This document shows positions 1 through 10,190 of a DNA stretch of 22,500 nt, in pieces; the stretch's first letter is position 1; the number at the start of each line of letters is the position of its first letter. Position numbers and translations under genes: made by a program. The notes under the pieces are model-generated. The model ran no database searches. It was not told where the DNA came from and was given only the letters and a program-made list of their open reading frames with translations. Source of the stretch: Chrysomallon squamiferum (taxonomy: Eukaryota; Mollusca; Gastropoda; Neomphalida; Peltospiridae); NCBI GenBank assembly GCA_012295275.1, contig CM022669.1, forward strand, positions 18,256,091-18,278,590, read 5' to 3'.

Positions 1-470
1 ATTTTTATGCTGGAGGAAATATGTCGATATCTTGTGATTGAGAGGAATCAAAATATTACGGAAGGATGATATTATGGAAAGGACGAACATCTTTTCGAAA
101 AAAAAATTATCGATAGAAGAAAAAGCAATTTTTGAGGTTTTTCTTTTCGACATTTTCTATTAATCTTTTGAGACTAAAAATATCTAAATGCATTTCATAT
201 CGTTTTTTTTCTTCTTTTCTTTCTTTTGTACAAATTATTGACAGTTTGTCACCTACTTTTCGATTCTTTCCATCAACGTCAAATGAAAATAAATTTAATA
301 GAATTTATAATACAGCTTACTGTAATCTGTTAAGAAAAAACATGTTTTCACACATTTTGATTTGATATATTTTTTGTCATTCAAAAATAACATTTTCTAT
401 ATTTGTGCAGGTTGTGGCAGATGAAAAATAGAGGAATTACTGAAATCCCTTGTGGATTAAAGATTAAAGA
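1..470. other. AT-rich unique sequence, no gene seen
   Basis: No repeat longer than short A or T runs and no recognisable coding segment. One 77-codon frame near 132-365 reads as low-complexity Phe/Ser/Leu and matches no family I know. I see nothing functional here. Confidence 0.6.
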
Positions 471-473
471 TTA

Positions 474-474
474 A

Positions 475-513
<39 letters not shown>

Positions 514-812
514 TAAAATAATAATAATAGAAATAACAACAGTAATAATAATAATAATAATAATAACAATAATAATAATAATAATAACAATAAGTAACAA
601 TAATGATAGTAATAGCAGCAACATCAGCAGCAACAACTACAACAACAACAATAATAATAAACAATAGCAACAACAGCTTCACAAGCAGCAGCAGCAACAA
701 CAACAACAACAACAACAATAATAATACATATAATAATAATAGAAATAACAATCATAATAATAATAAATTAAATTTAAAACTTAAAAGAAATATAGAAAAT
801 AAAAATAAATAA
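474..812. repeat. Compound trinucleotide array (TAA / CAA / GCA)
   Basis: Nearly pure TAA units at about 474-510 grade into interrupted TAA/CAA mixtures and then CAA/GCA units at about 620-720, ending in AAAT-like sequence. Several frames stay open through it on both strands only because the units lack stops in those phases, so these are not genes. Confidence 0.9.
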
Positions 813-829
813 ATTTAATAACAAATAAA

Positions 830-900
830 ATTTAAAAAAAAAAAAAAAATAATAATAAAAACAACAAAAAAAAAAAGAAAAAAAAAAGAAAGAAACAAAA
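830..900. repeat. A-rich low-complexity tract
   Basis: Poly-A interrupted by short T, C and G bases, continuing the preceding repeat block. It has no detectable gene or retroelement body upstream. Confidence 0.85.
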
Positions 901-1310
901 ACACTTTAAACTAAACAAAATTTCATTTGCTGTCGCAGATGTTGTTATTAGGGATCATTAGTTTAAGAAATATTTAGTTATTCGTTTTATACATATTTTA
1001 AATAGTCTTAGCTTTTGAAAGACTATAGACTGTAAACAAGTGAGAGTTTTTATCTATTTAAATTAATTTATAGTGATAGATTTCATACAAATACTATTTA
1101 CTACTCTTAAATTATATAAATTAATTAATAATATTTTAATCAAAACCGTTCTTTAATATTTCGAACATCATGACATTATTTCATTTAAATTTTATCTTTT
1201 TTTTTTTTTTTTTTATATTTAAATAAATATACCCGTGGATGAACGAACGAATAAGTATAAATCATTAAGTCTTTCTGTCACGACGTTATTTTTATACTGG
1301 AAATGTTATT
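901..1310. other. AT-rich unique sequence with T18 run
   Basis: Ordinary AT-rich DNA apart from an uninterrupted T run at 1197-1214. No coding or RNA signal found. Confidence 0.6.
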
Positions 1311-1866
1311 TTCTGTAATTAAAGACAAAGTCAAGAAAAGGGAGAAGAGAAACCTCGGTCCCAATTTGTAGCCGATGAAATCTGACCAATGAAATTCATC
1401 TCGTGCATCAGCCGCACAAACCGTCGCGTTTCCGGCAAGTGGAGAAGATATCAATCACTCCGCCAGTCGGCCAGTTATTATCTAATGGAACATAAACCAC
1501 AAAAATCAAATGTGCGTGTCTTTTGCTTCCGTGCTACTAATTTTTTTGTGGTTTTTCGTTTAATGGCGTCCACGACAAAAACAAACTTAATTACTACATC
1601 GGACCACTGCAGCAGACGACATCAACAAAATGCGCGCGCGCGCGTAGTCGGGGCTACGAGGTAAACCGCCGCCATGAAAATTTCATTAGCAAAAACCTGA
1701 CCCTGTTCTCCGCATTCTCCTAAATTACAAGGCTAATTTCAGACGTAATCATCAATGATAATGAAGATGATTTTTTTCGGCACAAGCTTCCTTTTATCGT
1801 CCAGAAAAAGTTAAACCTAAAGGTCAAAGCGTTTGCGACGTTCGCGTCCCGTAAACTGGCATAGCG
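1310..1866. promoter_or_regulatory. Candidate regulatory island A
   Basis: Normal-complexity, CpG-containing sequence between repeat blocks. Visible elements: CCAAT within TGACCAAT (1383-1390) in the loop of a GATGAA/TTCATC inverted repeat (1374-1379 and 1395-1400), an ETS-like TTTCCGG near 1429, a 16-bp alternating (GC)n tract (1631-1646), and a 13-bp palindrome ATGAAAATTTCAT (1674-1686) next to an ATTAG homeodomain core. The 91-codon frame at 1389-1664 has no recognisable domain. Regulatory function is inferred from composition and motifs only. Confidence 0.35.
1631..1646. other. Alternating (GC)n tract, Z-DNA-type
   Basis: Sixteen consecutive alternating pyrimidine-purine bases, mostly CG steps, flanked by ordinary sequence. 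This composition is known to favour left-handed DNA under supercoiling. It is the longest such GC tract I saw; a shorter GCGCGCGC lies near 17240. Confidence 0.7.
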
Positions 1867-1995
1867 TTTTTTTTTTTTTTTTATCATTTTGTAAATGGGG
1901 CTGTGGTTCGCTAAAATAGAAAAGATATGTTTGTATGGAAAAGGGGAATAAATTTTTATTTTTATTTTTATTTTTTATTTTATTTTTTTTTTAAA
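1867..1995. repeat. T16 run followed by (TTTTTA)n-like tract
   Basis: Uninterrupted T at 1867-1882, then about 70 bp of unique sequence, then TTTTTA/TTTTA units at roughly 1953-1992. Simple-sequence DNA. Confidence 0.8.
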
Positions 1996-2160
1996 GTTGA
2001 TAAGAGATTGAAGTATTTTGTTTTTTGTTTTAAAAATTTTATTGCTGCGTTCTTTTGTATTGGATGTTATAGGAGAAACTGATAAGATATTGAATATCTT
2101 TTTTTTTTGTTTGTTTTGTACTTATATTTTATTTAAAAAAAAATGTTTCATTGACAATGT
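1996..2160. repeat. Diverged tandem duplication, about 82 bp offset
   Basis: TGATAAGAGATTGAA at 1998 recurs as TGATAAGATATTGAA at 2080, each followed by a T-rich stretch with TTTGTTTT. The copies are interrupted and clearly diverged, so this is an old local duplication rather than an active satellite. Confidence 0.45.
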
Positions 2161-2164
2161 CGTT

Positions 2165-2490
2165 CGATATTGATGATGATGTTTATAACATATTTTGAAC
2201 AACAACAACAATTCTGTCCAGAACATTAAAACAGTAATTATTATTAATAGTTTAGATAATGGTGGTAGCTCCAATAACATATTTTAAACAACAACCACAA
2301 CAGGGCTTTAGTAATAGTAGTAGTAGTAGTCGACATCGTCGTCGTCGTAATCGTCGTCATTATAATAAATAATAATAATAATAATACCAATACTACTGCT
2401 ATTACTACTACTACGACAACAGTTACAACTACTACTACTGTTACTACCACCACTGATAAAACTACTACTATGAACATTTCTACTACCACT
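2165..2490. repeat. Compound trinucleotide array (TAG, TCG, TAA, ACT)
   Basis: Short GAT units near 2170, TAG units near 2310-2328, TCG units near 2330-2357, TAA units near 2365-2388 and degenerate ACT units to 2490. The 81-codon minus-strand frame here is Val/Thr repeat translation, not a gene. Confidence 0.85.
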
Positions 2491-2609
2491 ACTCCTAATA
2501 TCAGTTTAGTATTTTATTAAAAATGCTTGTTAAATTAACAGTTGTCAGTTAACTTTTATTACAATAATTAATTTGTAGCGTCTTTCCGCGGCTAAAATGA
2601 TCCTGCTCA

Positions 2610-2837
2610 AGATATATAAAAAAAATAATAATAATAAAAATAATAAAAAAAATAATAATAAAAAACAAAACAATAAAATAAATAAATAAATAAAATAAAC
2701 GAAAAACAAAATAATAAAATAAAAGTAATATATATATATACACTAACATTTACTACTTCTCGCATCCAATATTAAGAATTAAAAAATCTATTACATAATA
2801 TATTGAGATAAAAAAAATAATAATAATAATAGGTAAA

Positions 2838-2883
<46 letters not shown>

Positions 2884-2910
2884 TAAAAGAAAAAACAAAT
2901 AAATAAAAAA
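2610..2910. repeat. TAA/AAAT-rich block ending in A37
   Basis: Degenerate TAA and AAAT units at 2618-2725, a short (TA)n at about 2729-2740, a TAA array at about 2817-2831, then an uninterrupted A run at 2839-2875. The A run has no recognisable retroelement body upstream. I could not find a target-site duplication. Confidence 0.85.
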
Positions 2911-2919
2911 AACCTCTCT

Positions 2920-3300
2920 CTTACAGCGCATCTTGACCCGGCCTCAGGTCTACGTGCAAGAAAGGAGACAAATAAAAAAACACAGAATAAAAAAAAAAGG
3001 CGGGAAGCATTGCTGCGGCAGACGATACGAAGATCCTAAACACATGTGTTTTACACATCCTTTTATCTCTCTCTCGTCATTAGCGGCATCACGTGTTTCG
3101 TTTAATTGCATGTTTGATGCATGAGCTTCCTTGCATGCTTATCACTGGCGGATGTCGGTTGCAGACGTCCTAATCTTTGATCTTCTCTCTCACCTTCAAA
3201 TGTACGAGAGGTTTTCGTGGCAAGAAACTTTATTTTACTGAGGGCGTAGTGTCTAGTCGACCTTGTCTGAAACGTGGCACTGGCGGGGATCACGTTTGTA
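2920..3300. promoter_or_regulatory. Candidate regulatory island B
   Basis: GC-richer, normal-complexity DNA with an exact TCF/LEF-type CTTTGATC at 3175-3182. Overlapping short frames on both strands (63-74 codons) have no domain and mutually conflict. Function is inferred from composition only. Confidence 0.3.
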
Positions 3301-3424
3301 GCACACAGACACACACACAGACACACATTATTATTATTATTTATTTATTTATTTATTTTATTATTTATTAGTATTTTTTTTATTTCATTATTTTATTTAT
3401 GTATTTATTTCATTATTTTAATTT

Positions 3425-3458
<34 letters not shown>

Positions 3459-3496
3459 GTATCGCAATAATTATTTTTTTTTTTTTTTTTTTTTTT
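3301..3496. repeat. CA-rich, ATTT/TTA and poly-T cluster
   Basis: Imperfect CA/CAGA units at about 3301-3328, TTA and TTTA units at about 3329-3425, then T28 at 3428-3455 and T23 at 3474-3496, separated by an 18-bp non-T spacer. Confidence 0.9.
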
Positions 3497-3499
3497 AAA

Positions 3500-3797
3500 A
3501 TACAAGATTATTCTGAAAGTTACATAAACCAAAACGATGTACAACCTCCTTTTAAAAGACTGGGTCCGGCCCCACTTAATGTAGATTATCTTTCACTTTC
3601 TCTTGTTACCGTCTTTGATCGTAGTTTAAAGGGACTGTATATGTCAGCTGGGAAGAGTTTCAGAATCAACATTTTCTTCTGTGTTTAATCTTATATGTTT
3701 ATAAAACATAGGCAAATTAGACATGTGTATGTTCATGTGTTTTTGTGTGTGTGTTTTACATAATTATACCCATACCCATATGTATGTACATTTGTAT

Positions 3798-3800
<3 letters not shown>
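3500..3800. promoter_or_regulatory. Candidate regulatory island C
   Basis: Unique sequence carrying CTTTGATC (3613-3620, TCF/LEF type) and an E-box CAGCTG (3645-3650), grading into a TG-rich segment near 3740-3760. No coding frame. Low-confidence regulatory call. Confidence 0.25.

Positions 3801-3803
<3 letters not shown>

Positions 3804-3876
<73 letters not shown>
3804..3876. repeat. (AG)n microsatellite, about 36 units
   Basis: Uninterrupted AG dinucleotides over 73 bp. A homopurine mirror repeat of this length can form triplex (H-DNA) structures in vitro. Confidence 0.97.
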
Positions 3877-3879
<3 letters not shown>

Positions 3880-4080
3880 ACAACAATAACTGCTAATAAA
3901 TGAATGTTTTTTTTTTCTTAATATGGGGCTTTAGAGGAAATTAAATAACATGTGAAGGCAGCTTCAGTTTTATTTTATAAACATATAACTCAGAAAGACA
4001 ACAGACTGAATAACATAAAACATTTAACAAAATATTCCTATATATTTTATTTTGACACATTACACGGGCAGTTCCAGGTT
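3880..4080. other. Unique AT-rich sequence
   Basis: Ordinary AT-rich DNA with a short T run near 3908. No gene or RNA seen. Confidence 0.5.
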
Positions 4081-4083
4081 ATC

Positions 4084-4098
4084 AAAAAAAAAAAAAAA

Positions 4099-4131
<33 letters not shown>

Positions 4132-4157
4132 AAAAAAATAATAATAATAATAATAAA
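4084..4157. repeat. Interrupted poly-A and (AAT)n
   Basis: A16 at 4084-4099, A29 at 4101-4129 and A8 at 4131-4138, each separated by one T, then about six AAT units. The single-T interruptions suggest slippage growth. Confidence 0.93.
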
Positions 4158-4238
4158 AACATCGACCTTTTAAAATTGGAGAAGGGTAGTCGCTTTTGCA
4201 CTCATTATATTCGGTTATTATAATTCGTTTTATTGTTG

Positions 4239-4275
<37 letters not shown>

Positions 4276-4313
4276 GATTATTATTATCATCACTATATCA
4301 TCAGTATTGTTTC

Positions 4314-4343
<30 letters not shown>
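4239..4343. repeat. (TTA)n array in two blocks
   Basis: About twelve ATT units, a diverged centre with TCA units (about 4275-4310), then about nine TTA units. Confidence 0.93.
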
Positions 4344-4344
<1 letters not shown>

Positions 4345-4369
4345 GTATAATGTTTTTATGTATAACAGG

Positions 4370-4665
4370 TTTCAGTGAAGCCACATTCAACTGGAGTCTT
4401 GCGTTTCACGGGTTAATGAACAAGTGACAACAGATCTTCACACCTATTATTACGTCGTTTCAGTCAACGCCAGCATGCACGACGTCGACAGACACAGTGT
4501 GGCCGTTTAATTAACACTTGTCTAACACATGATATTAAATAATAACATTGATACGAGACGTCGTGAATGCCATTCACGTCGCAGTAGTAGGTAGCGTACT
4601 GTTTTTTTTGCTTTTTTGTAAAACTCCGCTGACATTTTAGACCTCGTATCAGACATGTCCTATAC
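4370..4665. promoter_or_regulatory. Candidate regulatory island D with two inverted repeats
   Basis: GC-richer unique DNA. A 9-bp inverted repeat TGATACGAG (4549-4557) / CTCGTATCA (4643-4651) encloses a 17-bp palindrome with arms CGTGAATG and CATTCACG (4562-4578). There is also an 8-bp palindrome CGACGTCG (4480-4487). The 67-codon minus-strand frame over 4464-4667 shows no known domain. This could be a regulatory element or a decayed mobile-element end. Confidence 0.35.
4562..4578. repeat. 17-bp palindrome, 8-bp arms
   Basis: CGTGAATG and CATTCACG are perfect reverse complements around a single C. After one T/T mismatch two more pairs (CG/CG) extend the dyad to 4559-4581. This would suit a dimeric DNA-binding protein, but the binder is unknown. 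Confidence 0.7.
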
Positions 4666-4717
4666 ATTTTTTTTTTTTTTAAATTAAAATTTTGTGTGTA
4701 ATATTAGATGTATTAGA

Positions 4718-5072
4718 TGATGATGATGATAGTAGTAGTAGTAGTAGTTATAGTAGTAAAAGTAATAATGATAATAATAATATTAATAATGGTGAAAATA
4801 ATAATAATAATAATATTAATGATAATCATAATAATAATCATAGAGAGATAATGATCATAATAATATTAATACTAGTGAAAATAATAATAATAATATTAAT
4901 GATAATAATAATAATCATAGAGAGATGATTATGATAATAACAATAACAATATATCAGTAACAATAATAACAATAACAACAACAACAATAATAATAACAAT
5001 ATCAAGAACAATAATAATAGCAACAAGAACAAAAACAAGAACAACAACAATAATTGTATAAAATAATAAAAC
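4718..5072. repeat. Compound trinucleotide array with an ~80 bp duplicated block
   Basis: GAT and AGT units at about 4718-4760, AAT-rich sequence to about 4935, then CAA/TAA mixtures to 5072. Inside it, a segment starting at 4767 recurs from 4850. Shared landmarks are GTGAAAATA (4792 and 4875) and CATAGAGAGAT (4839 and 4916), so the offset shrinks from 83 to 77 bp through unit loss. Confidence 0.85.
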
Positions 5073-5227
5073 GTTGATAACAACAAAAACGAAGAAACTT
5101 ATATCATCTACCAGCGGCAAAATATTTTATTTAAAATGACTCTCGGTTCTCTAGACATTTTTTAACACTCTGCTAATAAAAATAATTTAATATGCTTTGT
5201 ATTACTGTCTTGTCAGTTTCTTGGATG

Positions 5228-5237
<10 letters not shown>

Positions 5238-5266
<29 letters not shown>

Positions 5267-5282
5267 TTCTTTGTGTAGAATA

Positions 5283-5308
<26 letters not shown>
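5238..5308. repeat. Perfect A/T inverted repeat, 30-bp stem
   Basis: A34 (5230-5263) plus TATT faces AATA plus T26 (5283-5308). Thirty consecutive A-T pairs flank an 11-nt loop (5268-5278). This is a cruciform or, if transcribed, an RNA hairpin. It may have arisen by chance proximity of two homopolymers or by fold-back synthesis. Confidence 0.85.
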
Positions 5309-5760
<452 letters not shown>

Positions 5761-5789
5761 GAAGCACCCCCACACACATAAATACTATA

Positions 5790-5890
5790 TTTTGCTTTCT
5801 CTCTCTCTTTTACTCCCACATTCTTTTTCTCTCGCTATATCTATCTCGCTTGCTCACAAATTCTCATTTCAGACAGACAGAGAGACCTTA
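5790..5890. repeat. Degenerate pyrimidine-rich tract
   Basis: Decayed CT-rich sequence with short CTCT runs ending in CAGA units (about 5871-5883). It looks like an aged extension of the preceding array. Confidence 0.6.
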
Positions 5891-6340
5891 ATAAAACAAA
5901 CAAGCGAAACATCTGATTAAATAGGATGATTTTTATTTATTTAATTTGTCTGTAAAAAGGTTTCGATTTTTGTCTTTTATTTGTTAAATATATTTTCTTC
6001 TTCCTCATCTGCTATTGCTGCAGTCAGTCTGAATCAAGTAAGTCAAACCAAAACTGGTTTCAGAGACATTTTAGAAAACCATTCTAAGTATCGTTGTTTA
6101 AAACCAAAACTTCTTCAACCAAAATTCTACAATAGGCCATCAGACAATATATTCTCAATATAACTTTCCTTATCTACGTAAAACATTAACAAAAATTATT
6201 TAAAAAAAAAATTATTTTCTCCAAACTTTAAATGCTCAAAGACAGAAGAATATACTATAATATAAATACTTCTGCCTTCTAATAAAATTCTTAAGTGACG
6301 AAGAAAACATTTGATATAAATTAATATCAGAGCAGTAAGT
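5891..6340. other. AT-rich unique sequence with two small dyads
   Basis: No gene seen. Two perfect 6-bp inverted repeats lie 20 bp apart: AAACCA/TGGTTT (6045-6060, 4-nt loop) and TTAGAA/TTCTAA (6071-6087, 5-nt loop). The 60-codon frame at 5981-6163 has no recognised domain. Confidence 0.5.
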
Positions 6341-6660
6341 TTCAAACTGTCCTCTTCACCCGGTTTCTAACGCAGACTTTTAAGTGATCTTAGAAACGCC
6401 CGTACTGCGATACAAAATGCACTGTTCGATTCCATTTGCACAACTGCTGTCAGATAAAATCCTAATGGTCGACGAATCCTGCCTATCTGCAATGTAATTG
6501 GCGGTATTTCATGCACGTTCAAGCCGCGTGACATTTCGCTGAACGCGGAGCTTAAAGTTGCCGTATATACATCAAACTGTGACACGAGGGAGTGGGGGTC
6601 TTCACTCCCCATTAGCCTCTGCTGAGCAGCTTGCTACTCGTGTTGAATGGGAAGTATTTA
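6340..6660. promoter_or_regulatory. Candidate regulatory island F
   Basis: GC-rich unique DNA with TAATTGGC (homeodomain core), a stem GGGAGTG/CACTCCC (6588-6594 and 6603-6609, 8-nt loop), an adjacent ATTAG, and an 11-bp palindrome CTGCTGAGCAG (6619-6629). The 81-codon minus-strand frame at 6367-6612 has no recognisable fold, and its flanks show no convincing splice or promoter structure. Confidence 0.35.
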
Positions 6661-6984
<324 letters not shown>

Positions 6985-7240
6985 GTAGGCTTATTAATCA
7001 TTTAATAGAAGTAATAATCAGAACGAAATAAAGTGAGATAAAGTATTCTAAATGTTTTGGTTAAATTGAAAGAGGTATAAACAGACATAAAATGTATTCT
7101 ATAAAAAAAAAAAAAGAGAGACAAAGAGAGAAAATATATAAAGAGATAAAAACCGAGAGGATACGAAAGAAAGAAAATAGAAATAGATAGTAGACAGACG
7201 GAAAGATAAATAGACAGTCAGACAGATAGATAAACAGACA

Positions 7241-7261
7241 GATAGATAGATAGATAGATAG

Positions 7262-7300
<39 letters not shown>
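7241..7300. repeat. (GATA)n microsatellite, about 15 units
   Basis: GATA tetranucleotides with one two-base slip at 7261, preceded by decayed GACA/GATA units from about 7195. Confidence 0.96.
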
Positions 7301-7364
7301 AAAGAAAGAAATAAATGGACAGAGTGCTAGACAGGGCTAGAGAAAAAAATAATGCGAAAAAGCA

Positions 7365-7372
<8 letters not shown>

Positions 7373-7458
<86 letters not shown>
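7373..7458. repeat. (AG)n microsatellite, 43 units
   Basis: Uninterrupted AG over 86 bp, complementary in orientation to the (TC)53 array at 6876-6981. Confidence 0.98.
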
Positions 7459-7461
<3 letters not shown>

Positions 7462-7579
7462 TGCGGTTGGATAAAGACAGTCAATGCGCACACAGATATT
7501 GTTTGGTATTTGCTTGTGACAAGTTATTTCTTGTTATTTTTTATTCTTATGACGTATTTACATATAAACTCATTTTCAT

Positions 7580-8340
7580 AATTTACACTGACATCTGGCA
7601 AAACTGAGTTCAGATGTGGTCAAGTGAAATGTAGAAATTTTATGACTCAGAAGCCACAAAAACTGTTTCTTTATTGTTGCGGTCTCTAATTAATCGCGTA
7701 CTGACCACCAAAATGAGTCACCATCAGTGTCCAAAACCTTCTTCTTTTTTTTTTTTCTTTTTTTGACGTCTGTGGACAAAAGATACCAAATGCTACTTTC
7801 TAAAAGAATTTAAAAAAATGTCGATTTGATTGCCTTGGCGTGGAAGAAGAATTATGGCGCACACGAGTGACCAATTAGCGATGAGACGTAGAAAGTTGTA
7901 AAGAAAGTAGTTTTTGTCACTTTTATTATTAATTTTTTTTCTCTCTCTCTCGCATCCATTTCTCAGCTTGATAGCTGCAGTTTTGTCAAGAAGATTTATC
8001 ACTCACAGGACTGACCAATTACCGGCATGTACAACTAGCTAATGATTGTAAAGAAACTTTTTACTACTATCGTTTTTTTTTCATTTATTTATAATTTATT
8101 TGATTTTTTTCTTTTCCCCATTCGTCCATTGATTAAAAATATGTCATGAGACTTTTTTTTTATTTCTGGTTACAAACAAGACTTTGATAATTTGATTTAT
8201 TATTGGTGACTGAACTCGAGGCATGACGAGTTTTTCTCATTAACGGGTCCTGTTAATTACCGTCAAGAGCCATTCGGCCGCTCCCAAAAGAATTTCGTTT
8301 AACTGCTATTCTCAACATGGATTCCAACAATAAAAATGTC
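7580..8340. promoter_or_regulatory. Candidate regulatory island G with repeated modules
   Basis: About 750 bp of unique sequence. An exact AP-1 site TGAGTCA is at 7714-7720. TGACCAATTA occurs at 7868 and 8012, each followed 28 or 34 bp later by TTGTAAAGAAA (7896, 8046), then a T-rich stretch and a CATCCATT/CGTCCATT-like word. A third homeodomain-like TTAATTACC lies near 8250. This reads as a diverged ~145-bp tandem duplication or a repeated binding module. No coding evidence. Confidence 0.4.
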
Positions 8341-8345
8341 ATACG

Positions 8346-8367
8346 AAAAAAAAAAAAAAAAAAAAAA
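8346..8367. repeat. Poly-A run (A22)
   Basis: Uninterrupted adenines. No identifiable retroelement adjoins it. Confidence 0.95.
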
Positions 8368-8403
8368 TTCTCTCTGTAATTTGTTCTCGCCTGCTCATGT
8401 TTA

Positions 8404-8549
8404 ACCTGCAAAAGTTTCGAAATTACTTAGAGCAAAAATTAAGTAATCTGGAAAACTTTGAAGTATTTAGAGCTAAACATTAAGCAACCTCGGAAACTTT
8501 GAAGTTTTCAGAGCAAGAATTAAGTAACATCGATAAATTTGATACATGT
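8404..8549. repeat. Minisatellite, 40-41 bp unit, about 3.6 copies
   Basis: AGAGC(A/T)A(A/G).ATTAAG followed by a GGAAACTTTGAAGT-like end repeats with unit starts at 8428, 8468 and 8509. A partial copy occupies 8404-8427 and the last copy decays near 8549. Copies differ by point substitutions with at most one indel. Not explained by simple slippage of short units. Confidence 0.85.
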
Positions 8550-9200
8550 CGATTGTATTACTTTATATATTTATAGATTAATATATAACTTTATTCACAT
8601 AATAATAAAATTACAATTTAAAATAAATTAAGATATTTATTACAGGAAGGTGAAAAATCTGTCAGTAACAAAATGAACATTAAATAAATATTATTACAAA
8701 GTACGGTAAAATATTTCTTGCTACATATCAGTTTCTTATTTTGAAGATTAAAATAAAGTCTTTCCTTCTGAATAAATATTTTTCAGCGGCAGATATAAAA
8801 TTATAACATAAAATTACAAGAAAAGTATTCTTGATGAATGTTATAAAGTCCTCTCCTTACAGAATGAAAAGTTATTTTAAAATAGAACATGCAAATATTA
8901 CTAAAACCTTATAATAAAAAATTATAAAGGTATTTTAATACATTTAACAAAATTTATATTTAACCATTAAGTGACATTAATAAAACTTTTAGCTAAATAA
9001 TTTATTTAATGTTTTATGGAATTATAAATATGCAAGTTTAAGGATTTCTTTTCGATTTGACGAGTAAATTTTTATTTCAGAACTTCTGATTAAAACTGTC
9101 GTCGTTATTTTATTTTAGTTGTTAGTTCCAGTTTAATACATTAATAGTAATAACAGTAGTGGAGATAATGATAAAATTTGCATCAATAATAAATAAAACA
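8550..9200. other. AT-rich unique sequence
   Basis: Low-GC DNA with no long frame. It contains one exact POU octamer ATGCAAAT at 8889-8896, which could easily be chance in this composition. Confidence 0.5.
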
Positions 9201-9393
9201 GAAACATTTTTACTAATAATTCTTCTTCTTTTTTTCATCATCATTATCATCATCATTAACGAAAACAATAATTATTTGAAGCATGGAAATATTTTTTTGT
9301 GGAATGATTTAGCTTTTCATTATTTTACAAAACTGGATAATTTAATTTTAATCCCTTATGTAGATAATTTTTGAATATTTATAGTTATTTCAT

Positions 9394-9432
9394 TATTTTA
9401 TTTTATTTTATTTTATTCTATTCCTTTCCATT

Positions 9433-9467
<35 letters not shown>

Positions 9468-9480
9468 TGTATTTTTATTG
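9394..9480. repeat. (TTTTA)n then (TTTA)n
   Basis: Pentanucleotide units to about 9415, a short interruption, then tetranucleotide units at about 9431-9468. Confidence 0.92.
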
Positions 9481-9599
9481 TTGTTTTGTTCTAGTTAATT
9501 TAAATTCATTAACTCGTTTGTTTTTTCTTAAACATAAAAGTTGACCGAAAACATTAAAAAATAAATTTCATGTAAGAAATTCAGTCTGAGATGAATAAA

Positions 9600-9900
9600 G
9601 TGAAAAATTAAAGAACAAACAAAAAACAATTTAAAAAAGCCAAACAACTTAAAACAATAGTAACAAAAGAACGAAAAAAATAAATAATAACCTGAAATAA
9701 TTAAAAATAAATAAATAAAAATAAAAATAAATTAAAACAACAAAAATAAAATAAAATTAAACAATATAATAATAATAATAATAATAATAGTAATAATAAC
9801 GTTACCATAATAACAACAGCAACAAAAACAATAACAACAGCAATGATCATAATGATATCTCTTTCCCTCTCTTTATTTATTTATTTATTTTATTTTTATT
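9600..9900. repeat. A-rich low-complexity block with (AAAT)n, (AAT)n and (TTTA)n
   Basis: Degenerate poly-A and AAAT units to about 9760, AAT units at about 9768-9800, CAA mixtures to about 9845, then TTTA units at about 9873-9892. No gene. Confidence 0.85.
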
Positions 9901-10190
9901 GCATATAATTTTTAATAGCCAGTTTTAACAACCCATGCATACCACAGTTTAAAACTAAAATACATTTACAAGCCAACAGAAATCGTTCTTTGTTGATTTA
10001 TGTTTGAGAAAATCATAGATAAAAATTATTAATATTATCATACGCGTTTCGGTTGTTATTTTTACTCTTTTTTAATTTCATAGTCGATGACAATATCGAT
10101 TCTATTTTACATTACTCATTTTCGTTATTACTCTCTCAAAAGCATTCCGATGTCTGTAAAACTCGTAAATAAAGAATTTTTACAAATCTT
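9900..10190. other. AT-rich unique sequence
   Basis: Nothing recognised. A 66-codon frame begins at 10087 but is low-complexity Ile/Phe/Leu in its first part. Confidence 0.5.

Noticed and set aside
1389-1664. 91-codon plus-strand frame in island A
   Set aside because: No recognised domain; it includes the (GC)n tract as Ala-Arg and overlaps motif-dense non-coding sequence.
2073-2087. GAGAAACTGATAAG, resembling miR-184
   Set aside because: An inserted base breaks the match and no precursor hairpin is visible; it belongs to a local duplication.
2839-2875. A37 run as a retroelement tail
   Set aside because: The upstream sequence is TAA/AAAT simple repeat, no element body or target-site duplication seen.
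6367-6612. 81-codon minus-strand frame of mixed composition in island F
   Set aside because: Looks protein-like in composition but matches no family I know, and no convincing exon structure surrounds it. A cDNA or homologue match would be needed.
8889-8896. Second POU octamer ATGCAAAT
   Set aside because: Isolated in AT-rich filler with no neighbouring motifs; likely chance.
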